Shown here in pieces: positions 57,981 to 64,000 of a stretch of 64,000 nucleotides of DNA. A program made the translations under genes and the position numbers. Origin of the DNA: Phenylobacterium sp. RIFCSPHIGHO2_01_FULL_69_31. Its GTDB lineage: Bacteria > Pseudomonadota > Alphaproteobacteria > Caulobacterales > Caulobacteraceae. The DNA is taken from positions 69,850-133,849 of the forward strand of contig NZ_MHXN01000003.1 of NCBI RefSeq assembly GCF_001824475.1. Reading direction: 5' to 3'. A model generated the notes under the pieces. That model made no database searches and was not told the DNA's origin. It saw nothing but the letters and a program-made list of their open reading frames with translations. The number at the start of each line of letters is the position of its first letter. Position 1 is the first letter of the stretch.

Positions 57981-59425
57981 CGCCGGCGCAGGGCGCGGGC
58001 CTGGGCGAACAGCCGCTCGCGCCGACGTCCCAGGCGCCAGGAGTCGCCGACGTCCGCCGGGTCTCCCACGTGGTAGGCCGTGATGAATTCCTCGAACGGC
58101 CCGTGTCGCCGGGGATCGATCCGCTGCAACCGGTCGTCGCGATTGAGGTCGTCGATGGCCCTGACCAGGCTGCCCCGCTCGATCCGCGCCTTGGCCACCG
58201 CATCACCCGTGTAGCCCAGGAAGTGGCCAACGAGCCGGTCGCGGAAGGCGCCCACGTGGCGGCGAGCGTCCTCGCCTTCGCACTGCACGCCCAGCTCGAT
58301 CTCGGTGTCGAAGCCGAACGAGCGATTGTTGAGGTTGGCCGAACCGACGCGGACGATGCGGTCGTCGAACACGCTGGTCTTGGAATGGACGATGATTTTC
58401 GAGCCGCCCGAGGTCCGGGGAAAGAGCGCGCGGAACCGCCCGAAGATGTCGGCCGAACGCAGCCGCCAGACCATGGCGCCGCGCGTCCGGTCCATGGTCG
58501 CCTGGTCGAACCAGCTTGGCGATGCGCCGGTGGTGATCAGCACCACTTCCGGACCGTTGGGCTCGGCCAGCCGCTGGGCCAAGGCCTCCGTCACCACCGG
58601 CGACGTGAAATACTGGTTCTCCAGGTAGATGGTCTCGCGCGCCTCCGCGATGCAGGCGAGCGTCAGATCGCGGATTTCCTGCACGCAGGCCCGCCCGCGC
58701 CAGGCCGGCGTCGTCCGCTGGATCGCCACCTGGGCATGGATCAGGTGCGGCGGCACGTGGTCGGGCCAGGGATCGCCGCCGGCGTCCTCCGGCGGTGCGA
58801 TCGTTTCCTTCGTCCCCAAGAGCCAGCGGTCGCGGAAATGATCCCCCAGGGCCCGCGCCGCCGCGCCGTCCACCATCATCATCACCTCGTGCCGCGGCGC
58901 GTGACACTCCTGGTCGGGCTTGATGCGGCGCTGGTCATCCTCGAGGTGCCCCGGCGTGTCCCAGCGATCCACCCCGATGTCGCCGCCGCCGCAAAAGGCC
59001 AGCCGGTCGTCGATCACCACCACCTTCTGATGGTGGCAGGCGCCGAACGGCACCTGGTCGTCCAGGTGGAACTTCACCCGCGTGCCGCGGAACCACTTGC
59101 GCGCCTTGTGGGGGAAGAACTCCTGGCTCGCGCTGATCGGCAGCGCCGACTTCCAGATCAGCAACCGGATGTCGAGATCCGGCCGTTCCTCAGCCAGGCG
59201 CAGCAGGACGTGGCCGACCTCGTCAGGGTCGTTCGGGCCGTCGTAGCCGTCGGGGAAGAGGCGTGTGCGCGGATCGAAACCCCATCCCAGGATGAGGATC
59301 GAGCGGCGCGCCTTCTGCATGGCCTCGTAGAGCGCGGTGAAATAGGCCTCGGTGTCGATCAGGAAGGCGGCCCGCCCGGACTCTTCGGTCCGCCAGCAGG
59401 TCTCGCCGGGGATGAACACGCTCAT
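57977..59425 (-). CDS. Phospholipase D-family protein (cardiolipin synthase-like)
   Basis: A 482-residue protein with two HKD motifs: CHHQKVVVIDDRLAFCGGGD near 160 and VHSKTSVFDDRIVRVGSANL near 355. There is no N-terminal membrane anchor. Such proteins act as phospholipase D, as cardiolipin synthase C type, or as transphosphatidylases. Start MSVFIPGETC has GAGG a short distance ahead; the in-frame region further upstream is less likely. It converges on the EEP gene. Confidence 0.82.
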   Translation of the reverse strand: MSVFIPGETCWRTEESGRAAFLIDTEAYFTALYEAMQKARRSILILGWGFDPRTRLFPDGYDGPNDPDEVGHVLLRLAEERPDLDIRLLIWKSALPISASQEFFPHKARKWFRGTRVKFHLDDQVPFGACHHQKVVVIDDRLAFCGGGDIGVDRWDTPGHLEDDQRRIKPDQECHAPRHEVMMMVDGAAARALGDHFRDRWLLGTKETIAPPEDAGGDPWPDHVPPHLIHAQVAIQRTTPAWRGRACVQEIRDLTLACIAEARETIYLENQYFTSPVVTEALAQRLAEPNGPEVVLITTGASPSWFDQATMDRTRGAMVWRLRSADIFGRFRALFPRTSGGSKIIVHSKTSVFDDRIVRVGSANLNNRSFGFDTEIELGVQCEGEDARRHVGAFRDRLVGHFLGYTGDAVAKARIERGSLVRAIDDLNRDDRLQRIDPRRHGPFEEFITAYHVGDPADVGDSWRLGRRRERLFAQARALRRR

Positions 59426-59509
59426 CGATACCTCGCCGCGGTCCGCGCGGCCGCCCAGGCTCAAAGCTTATGGCCTAGCTCCGGTTCCGGGCAAGGAACG
59501 CGCATCTCG

Positions 59510-59546
59510 CGCAAAAAAGAAGCGCGCCAGGGGGACTGGCGCGCTG
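59510..59546 (-). terminator. Rho-independent terminator of the small secreted protein
   Basis: 10-bp perfect stem (AGCGCGCCAG / CTGGCGCGCT) with a 5-nt loop, then TTCTTTTTT on the minus strand. It lies 30 nt after the stop at 59576. Confidence 0.9.
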
Positions 59547-59575
59547 GCTGGGAGGCCTAGAGTTGGGCTGGGGAC

Positions 59576-59911
59576 CTATTGTTTGGCGACGTTCGTGCTC
59601 GGGCCAACATAGGCCTGGCAAGCGGTGGTGAGCTCGGTGGTCAGGCGCTCCCTGCGGTCGGAGCTCTTCGCTTCACGGCGGGCGCGTTGGAATTCCTCGT
59701 CGCCGCGGTTGACGATGTACGAGGCGCGCGCGCCGCGCTCGGCCTTGATGAAGCTGTTGAGGGCGGCAGGATCGACCACGCCTTCGATGCTGGTGGCGAG
59801 ACCCTTGCAGCGGTTGGCCTTCAGGTAGTCGACGTCGGTGACCTTGCTGGCGGCCGAAGCGGCGCCGGCGGCGAACATCGTGACGGCCATGGCGATAATT
59901 GCAGTTTTCAT
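59576..59911 (-). CDS. Small secreted protein of unknown function
   Basis: A 111-residue protein with a signal peptide (MKTAIIAMAVTMFAAGAASA) and two cysteines (NRCKGLATS and TTACQAYVG) that may form a disulfide. GGGAGA precedes the ATG at 59911. The helical charged middle part (FIKAERGARASYIVNRGDEE) is unremarkable. It is followed by a strong terminator, so it is a single-gene transcript. No family is recognised. Confidence 0.7.
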   Translation of the reverse strand: MKTAIIAMAVTMFAAGAASAASKVTDVDYLKANRCKGLATSIEGVVDPAALNSFIKAERGARASYIVNRGDEEFQRARREAKSSDRRERLTTELTTACQAYVGPSTNVAKQ

Positions 59912-60053
59912 GAGAACTTCTCCCTCAGAACCTGCACCAATGCTGCCTACACGCTGCCTCCAGCTCAAATGAACAAGACGCAATGTTGAGTATTGTGCGA
60001 TTAATATTTGGTCATGATACGCCGATGTTACGCTCGCGCATAAACATCTTGTA

Positions 60054-60509
60054 ATGAAGCCGTCGGACGCGGCACAAGACCTTATGGCCAAGCTGGATCC
60101 CAAACTGAGCGCCGAAGGCGTCAACGCCCTCCTCCGCCGCGCCTTCCCCGACGCGCCGCCGGCCGGCTTCCCACAGGTGACCGAGGTGTCGCCCGGACGG
60201 GTGCAGGTGGTGTCGCCCTATCGCGACGGCCTCCTGCGTCCCGGTGGCGTGATCTCCGGCCCCACCCTCATGTCCCTCGCCGACACGGCCGCCTACGCCC
60301 TGGTCCTGGCGCACGTCGGCGACCAGCTGATGGCGGTGACGTCACAGCTCAACATCAGCTTCCTGCGCGGCGCCCAGCCCGGCGACATCCATGCGGAGGC
60401 TGAAATGCTGCGGCTGGGCCGCCGCCTGGCCGTCTGCGACGTCCGCATCTGGACCGAGACGCCCGAGCGGCTGGCGGCGCAGGCGAACGTGACCTACGCT
60501 ATCCCGTGA
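60054..60509 (+). CDS. PaaI-type hotdog thioesterase
   Basis: A 151-residue protein. The hotdog core has GLLRPGGVISGPTLMSLADT near 60-80 and AVTSQLNISFLRGAQPGDIH near 96, matching acyl-CoA thioesterases of the PaaI group. Its stop overlaps the ATG of the next gene (TGATG). The 140-nt region upstream is AT-rich and faces the small secreted gene. Substrate unknown. Confidence 0.78.
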   Translation: MKPSDAAQDLMAKLDPKLSAEGVNALLRRAFPDAPPAGFPQVTEVSPGRVQVVSPYRDGLLRPGGVISGPTLMSLADTAAYALVLAHVGDQLMAVTSQLNISFLRGAQPGDIHAEAEMLRLGRRLAVCDVRIWTETPERLAAQANVTYAIP

Positions 60510-60733
60510 TGACGGTTTCTCCGGACAGGACGGGCCCTCCTGCCCCTATCAAGACCCCCTGTATCAAGGTCTGCGTCGTCGACGGCGAAAGCGGCCTGTG
60601 CCTGGGCTGCTACCGGCGGCTGAACGAGGTGGCCGCGTGGGCCCGACTCTCCGAAGCGGAGCGGGAGGCGATCCTGGCCGAACTGCCCGAACGGCGCAGC
60701 CTGATCCGGCCCGAAAAGCTGGCCATGTTCTGA
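60509..60733 (+). CDS. DUF1289 protein
   Basis: A 74-residue protein with four cysteines in TPCIKVCVVDGESGLCLGCY, the DUF1289 signature (possibly Fe-S or zinc binding), and a helical tail WARLSEAEREAILAELPERR. It overlaps the thioesterase by one base, so the two are coupled. DUF1289 proteins are widespread, of unknown function. Confidence 0.82.
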   Translation: MTVSPDRTGPPAPIKTPCIKVCVVDGESGLCLGCYRRLNEVAAWARLSEAEREAILAELPERRSLIRPEKLAMF

Positions 60734-60855
60734 CCCGACGGGGCGCTGGTTGAGAAATCGGAAACCTTGCGCATTCACCCGATGAAAACCCAACCGGAAG
60801 TAGCTTTCGCCCCAACGAGACAGGCCAGAACGGCCGCTTCTACGGGTGTGAACGG

Positions 60856-61377
60856 GTGTCTTCCTTCGGCAAACTCGCCATGGTGGCGGGCGTGTCGGCG
60901 CTGATGAGCGCCTGCGCCGTCACCGCCATCGACCCGCAGCCTCTCCGCATCGCGCGGCTGGAGGCCGAGGGCTTCGCCTCCGGCCCGCCAAAGCCGGGCT
61001 CCGGCGCGGTGGCCAAGGCGGCCGATGGCCATTTCTGGGCCGACGCCCAGGTCAGCGGCCAGCAAGGTGAGCAGCAACAGGTCCGCTTCCTGGTCGACAC
61101 CGGCGCCACGGCCGTCGCCCTGACCCAGGAAGACGCCGAGAAGCTGGGCATCCGCCCCAGCGACCTGAAGTACGGCCATAACGTCACCACCGCCGGCGGC
61201 CAGGCCCGCGCCGCCGCCGTGACCCTGGCCTCCATCTCGATCAACGGAGCGAAGCTCGAGAACGTGCAGGCTCTGGTGGTCTCCGACGGCCTGGACGTGT
61301 CGCTGCTGGGGATGAGCTACCTAGGCCGCCTCACCCGCTTCGAGGCCACGCGGAACACGCTGCGCTTCGAGCCCTGA
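60856..61377 (+). CDS. Retropepsin-like aspartic protease lipoprotein (TIGR02281-like)
   Basis: About 173 residues starting at GTG 60856 (ATG 60880 is possible). The lipobox VSALMSACAV suggests a lipoprotein or anchored protein. The domain has the protease motif FLVDTGATAVALT (active Asp near 80) and a flap-like region, the half-dimer layout of a clan AA aspartic protease, as seen in TIGR02281 proteins. It probably works as a homodimer on unknown periplasmic substrates. Its 3' end overlaps the dusA 3' end by 57 nt on the opposite strand. Confidence 0.78.
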   Translation: MSSFGKLAMVAGVSALMSACAVTAIDPQPLRIARLEAEGFASGPPKPGSGAVAKAADGHFWADAQVSGQQGEQQQVRFLVDTGATAVALTQEDAEKLGIRPSDLKYGHNVTTAGGQARAAAVTLASISINGAKLENVQALVVSDGLDVSLLGMSYLGRLTRFEATRNTLRFEP

Positions 61378-62340
61378 GACCGCCGCCAGCGCCCGGTCGA
61401 TCACCTCCAGCCCGGCGCCGGCCTTCACACCTTCCACCGTGAGAATGCGCCGCCAGGCGCGCGCGCCCGGCTGGCCGTGGAACAGGCCCAGCATGTGCCG
61501 CGTCATCGCCGCCAGGTGCGTCCCGGCCGCGAGTTCGGACGCGACATAGGCCTTGTACGCCTCGACGGCGGCGAACGGGTCGATCGCCGCGTCGGCGCCG
61601 AAGAACCGCCGGTCCGCGTCCGCCAGGATCGCCGGCGTATGGTAGGCCGCACGCCCCAGCATCACGCCGTCCACATGTTCCAGATGCACTTCGGCCTCGT
61701 CGAGCGAGCCGATGCCGCCGTTGATGACGATGGTCAGGTCAGGCCGCTCGCGCTTCAGACGCCAGACCAGGGGATAGTCCAGCGGCGGGACGTCCCGGTT
61801 CTCCTTCGGCGACAGGCCCTTGAGCCACGCCTTGCGGGCATGGACGACGAAGGTCGAGACGCCGGCTCGGGCGCACAGGTCCACCAGGCCGAAGAGGCTC
61901 TCCTCCGGATCCTGGTCGTCGACGCCGATCCGGCACTTCACCGTCACCGGAACCTTCACCGCCGCCGCCATGGCCGCCATGCAGTCGGCGACCAGTTCTG
62001 GCTCGCGCATCAGGCACGCCCCGAAGCGCCCGGACTGCACCCGGTCCGACGGGCAGCCGACGTTCAGGTTGATCTCGTCATAGCCTTCAGCCTCGCCGAT
62101 CCGCGCGGCCTGCGCCAGGTCCGCCGGCTCGGAGCCACCCAGCTGCAGCGCCACCGGATGCTCCACCTCGCTGAACGCCAGCAGCCGCGCCCGATCGCCG
62201 TGCAGCACGGCCCCCGTCGTCAGCATCTCGGTATAGAGCAGGCTTTCGCGCGTCAGCAGCCGATGCAGGACCCGACAGTGCCGGTCCGTCCAGTCCATCA
62301 TAGGTGCAACGGATAATCTATGCGGTTGAAAAATCACCAC
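61321..62340 (-). CDS. dusA: tRNA-dihydrouridine(20/20a) synthase
   Basis: A 339-residue flavoenzyme that reduces uridines 20/20a in tRNA. DusA motifs: LSVAPMMDWTDRHCR near residue 8, NLNVGCPSDRVQSGRFGACL near 92 (with catalytic Cys), TVKCRIGVDD near 133 and VINGGIGSLDEAEVHLEHVD near 205. The first residues are uncertain: GTG at 62340, 62337 or 62361 are possible, and the upstream sequence is AT-rich and likely belongs to an inserted element. The 3' end overlaps the retropepsin gene. Confidence 0.92.
   Translation of the reverse strand: MVIFQPHRLSVAPMMDWTDRHCRVLHRLLTRESLLYTEMLTTGAVLHGDRARLLAFSEVEHPVALQLGGSEPADLAQAARIGEAEGYDEINLNVGCPSDRVQSGRFGACLMREPELVADCMAAMAAAVKVPVTVKCRIGVDDQDPEESLFGLVDLCARAGVSTFVVHARKAWLKGLSPKENRDVPPLDYPLVWRLKRERPDLTIVINGGIGSLDEAEVHLEHVDGVMLGRAAYHTPAILADADRRFFGADAAIDPFAAVEAYKAYVASELAAGTHLAAMTRHMLGLFHGQPGARAWRRILTVEGVKAGAGLEVIDRALAAVSGLEAQRVPRGLEAGEAA
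62275..62340. other. Candidate attachment site at the 5' end of dusA
   Basis: The codons for SVAPMMDWTDRHC lie here, a known preferred insertion spot of dusA-specific integrases. The base content changes sharply just upstream (about 62318-62370 AT-rich), and an integrase gene starts 114 nt away on the opposite strand. The matching repeat at the far end is outside the window. Confidence 0.5.
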
Positions 62341-62432
62341 TTTTCTCTTACTATTCAACACCTAACGGCCGCCGCGTCTGCGCTCTTCTACGCTATCGCA
62401 CGACCGGCTTCGCACCGTTTCGACGGCTCAGT

Positions 62433-62452
62433 GCACACGGAGCGCACACGGA
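62433..62452 (+). repeat. Two direct repeats upstream of the integrase
   Basis: GCACACGGA occurs at 62433-62441 and 62444-62452, 11 bp apart, ending just before the integrase ATG. One helical turn spacing suggests binding by a regulator or by the integrase. Function inferred. Confidence 0.35.
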
Positions 62453-62453
62453 A

Positions 62454-63515
62454 ATGGCCTCTTTCACCAAGCTCAGCTCCGGCTCCTGGCGTGTCCAGGT
62501 CCGTCGCAAGGGACGCTATGTAAGCGAGACCTTCCTCCGGCGCGAGGATGCGCGTCGTTGGGCCCTGGAGGCCGAGCGTCAGGTCGACCGCGGCCAGACC
62601 CCCACGAACTCCCGGATCGCGCGCCTCAAGACCGTCAGTGACCTGATCGACCTCCACATCGATGACATGAAGGACGTCGGCAAGGCGCCGGGTCGGTCCA
62701 AGGACGCGACGCTGCAGATGCTCAAGCGCGAGCTTGGCGCCATAGGCATGGGCGACCTGGACCGCGAACGGCTGGTGAAGTTCGCCCGCGCCCGAGCGGC
62801 GCAGGGTGCGGGCCCGGTCACGCTCTCCATGGACATCGGCGCCATCAAGCTGGTGTTCGCCCACGCTGCAGCCGTGCACGGCCTACCGGTCACTGTCGAA
62901 CCGATCGACCTGGCCCGGGTCGCGTTGAAGCGGCTCGGCCTGGTCGGCAAGAGCCGCGAGCGTGATCGCCGCCCGACGGACGAAGAGCTGGAACGCCTCA
63001 TCACCCATTTCGACGCCAACCCGCGCCAGCTGATCCCGATGAGCCGGATCGTGAAGTTCGCGGTCGCGACGGCCATGCGGCAGGAGGAAATCTGCCGCGT
63101 CACCTGGGAGGACTACAACGAGCGCACCAGGATGCTGACCATCCGGGATCGGAAAGACCCCCGGACAAAAGCCGGCAACGACCAGCGCATCCCCCTCCTG
63201 TCGGTGTCGGGGTTCGACGCCCTCGCATTGATCGAAGAGCAGCGTGCTCTCCGTAGCAACGCCGACACCCGCATCTTCCCCTACCTACACAGGTCCGCCG
63301 GCAGCGCATTCACGCGCGCCTGCCAGGACCTCGCGATCCAAGACCTCCACTTTCACGATCTCCGCCACGAGGGCACCAGCCGGCTGTTCGAAGCCGGGTT
63401 TGCGATCGAGCAGGTGTCACTCGTCACCGGCCATAAGGACTGGAAGATGCTCCGCCGGTACACGCACCTTCGGCCCGAAGCCCTCCACGAACTTGCGGCC
63501 CGTCGGCGCGCTTAA
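62454..63515 (+). CDS. int: Tyrosine-type site-specific integrase (dusA-associated)
   Basis: A 353-residue phage/island integrase. An N-terminal arm/SAM-like part (WRVQVRRKGRYVSETFLRRE) is followed by a core-binding domain and a catalytic domain with the first arginine in VATAMRQEEICRVTW near 205, the HDLRHEG box near 300, histidine TGHKDW near 327 and the tyrosine in LRRYTHL near 335. All catalytic residues appear present. It is divergent from dusA, the layout of integrases of elements inserted in dusA. The start MASFTKLSSG is chosen by homology; a longer frame runs back into the dusA side. Confidence 0.88.
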   Translation: MASFTKLSSGSWRVQVRRKGRYVSETFLRREDARRWALEAERQVDRGQTPTNSRIARLKTVSDLIDLHIDDMKDVGKAPGRSKDATLQMLKRELGAIGMGDLDRERLVKFARARAAQGAGPVTLSMDIGAIKLVFAHAAAVHGLPVTVEPIDLARVALKRLGLVGKSRERDRRPTDEELERLITHFDANPRQLIPMSRIVKFAVATAMRQEEICRVTWEDYNERTRMLTIRDRKDPRTKAGNDQRIPLLSVSGFDALALIEEQRALRSNADTRIFPYLHRSAGSAFTRACQDLAIQDLHFHDLRHEGTSRLFEAGFAIEQVSLVTGHKDWKMLRRYTHLRPEALHELAARRRA

Positions 63516-63527
63516 GCCAGACAATGC

Positions 63528-63556
63528 GCAGCGCTGGAACCGTCGTCCAGCGCTGC
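63528..63556 (+). terminator. Hairpin after the integrase gene
   Basis: Perfect 10-bp inverted repeat GCAGCGCTGG / CCAGCGCTGC with a 9-nt loop, 12 nt after the integrase stop. The tail AAAGCTTGCCTTTG is only weakly T-rich. The rest of 63557-63736 shows no gene. Confidence 0.6.
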
Positions 63557-63736
63557 AAAGCTTGCCTTTGTTGCCTATTTGTTCTATGTTTTTTGGCTGG
63601 TTGGCCCGCGGGGCCTCTCTTGTGTGGGTCGCCGTCGCACCGGCGCCCGAACATGTACGAGGGGATCGAATGCGGTTAAACGCCAGTTATTGATTTGCGC
63701 GCTTCATGCCGTGGTAGCGCGTTGCCTGGAGGCATA

Positions 63737-64000
63737 ATGGCCCGGTCAGACATGGTCCTGGCGGCGCTAGCTGCCGCGGGAGAAGGACGGAGCTTCTCAC
63801 CAGTGCAGGTGCAGAAGCTCTTCTTCCTGCTCGACCGCGAAGCTTCGCACCTCGTGGCCGGTCCGCACTTCAATTTTCAGCCGTACGATTACGGCCCATT
63901 CGACCGCGACGTGTACGTCGAGCTTGACGCTCTAAGGTTTGGAGGCCTCGTCGACACGGCTGGGAGTTCCAACTATCGACGCTACGCATTGACGCCGGCA
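63737..64000 (+). CDS. Panacea/SocA-like antitoxin-domain protein, N-terminal part
   Basis: 88 codons are present, running off the right edge. GGAGG lies 5 nt before the ATG. The sequence VQVQKLFFLLDREASHLVAG followed by FNFQPYDYGPFDRDVYVELD and GGLVDTAG closely fits the SocA/DUF4065 (Panacea) domain, used as an antitoxin in many toxin-antitoxin systems, often fused to other parts. Being next to an integrase suggests an island-borne toxin-antitoxin or defence module. The partner would lie to the right, outside the window, as none fits between it and the integrase. Confidence 0.7.
   Translation, partial: MARSDMVLAALAAAGEGRSFSPVQVQKLFFLLDREASHLVAGPHFNFQPYDYGPFDRDVYVELDALRFGGLVDTAGSSNYRRYALTPA

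Noticed and set aside
57128..59560. Plus-strand open frame of about 810 codons over the PLD-family gene
   Set aside because: It crosses the EEP gene in another frame and is antisense to two HKD motifs.

Overview
The window is a GC-rich chromosomal segment of an alphaproteobacterium, most likely a member of the Caulobacteraceae (Phenylobacterium/Caulobacter type). The signs are a division and cell wall (dcw) cluster running from mraZ to ftsZ, followed by lpxC; an ftsZ upstream region with a perfect CtrA box (TTAA-N7-TTAAC) and two GANTC (CcrM-type) sites; meso-diaminopimelate-type MurE; and a TonB-dependent receptor. The genus is inferred; no rRNA or tRNA gene is present to confirm it.

Layout. 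1-3882 (minus strand): assimilatory nitrate genes, read nasT, nasS, nitrate transporter, then nirB cut by the left edge. 4031-7315: a single-chain biotin-dependent acyl-CoA carboxylase. 7416-14168: prmA, a small membrane protein, a GIY-YIG protein, aminopeptidase P, a methyltransferase, a LytTR regulator, and three small secreted proteins. 14213-21435 (minus): ligA, recN, bamD, a flavin-type protein, lpxC and a small DUF2188-like gene. 21531-49044 (minus): the dcw cluster, mraZ-rsmH-ftsL-ftsI-murE-murF-mraY-murD-ftsW-murG-murC-murB-ddl-ftsQ-ftsA-ftsZ, mostly joined by 1-8 nt stop/start overlaps. Two blocks interrupt it: a histidine phosphatase, thioesterase, M28 peptidase and SulP transporter between murB and ddl, and a phytase / TonB receptor / PHP phosphoesterase block between ftsA and ftsZ. 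RNase P RNA lies just upstream of mraZ.

49759-62340: housekeeping and accessory genes: an acetyltransferase, a cell wall amidase, a DMT exporter, a Tat-exported hydrolase, two acyl-CoA dehydrogenases forming a pair, a DUF3052-like gene with no ordinary start codon, two tandem TonB-C-like secreted proteins, an endonuclease/phosphatase, a phospholipase D-family protein, a thioesterase, a retropepsin-like lipoprotein and dusA. From about 62290 to the right edge a mobile island appears to begin: a tyrosine integrase divergent from the 5' end of dusA (a known insertion site) and a partial gene with a Panacea/SocA-like antitoxin domain.

No CRISPR array, insertion sequence or tRNA was seen. The most interesting points are the phytate-use block inside the dcw cluster, the dusA island, the hairpin that buries the ribosome binding site of the small gene between lpxC and ftsZ, and the TAG-CTG junction at 53493-53498.
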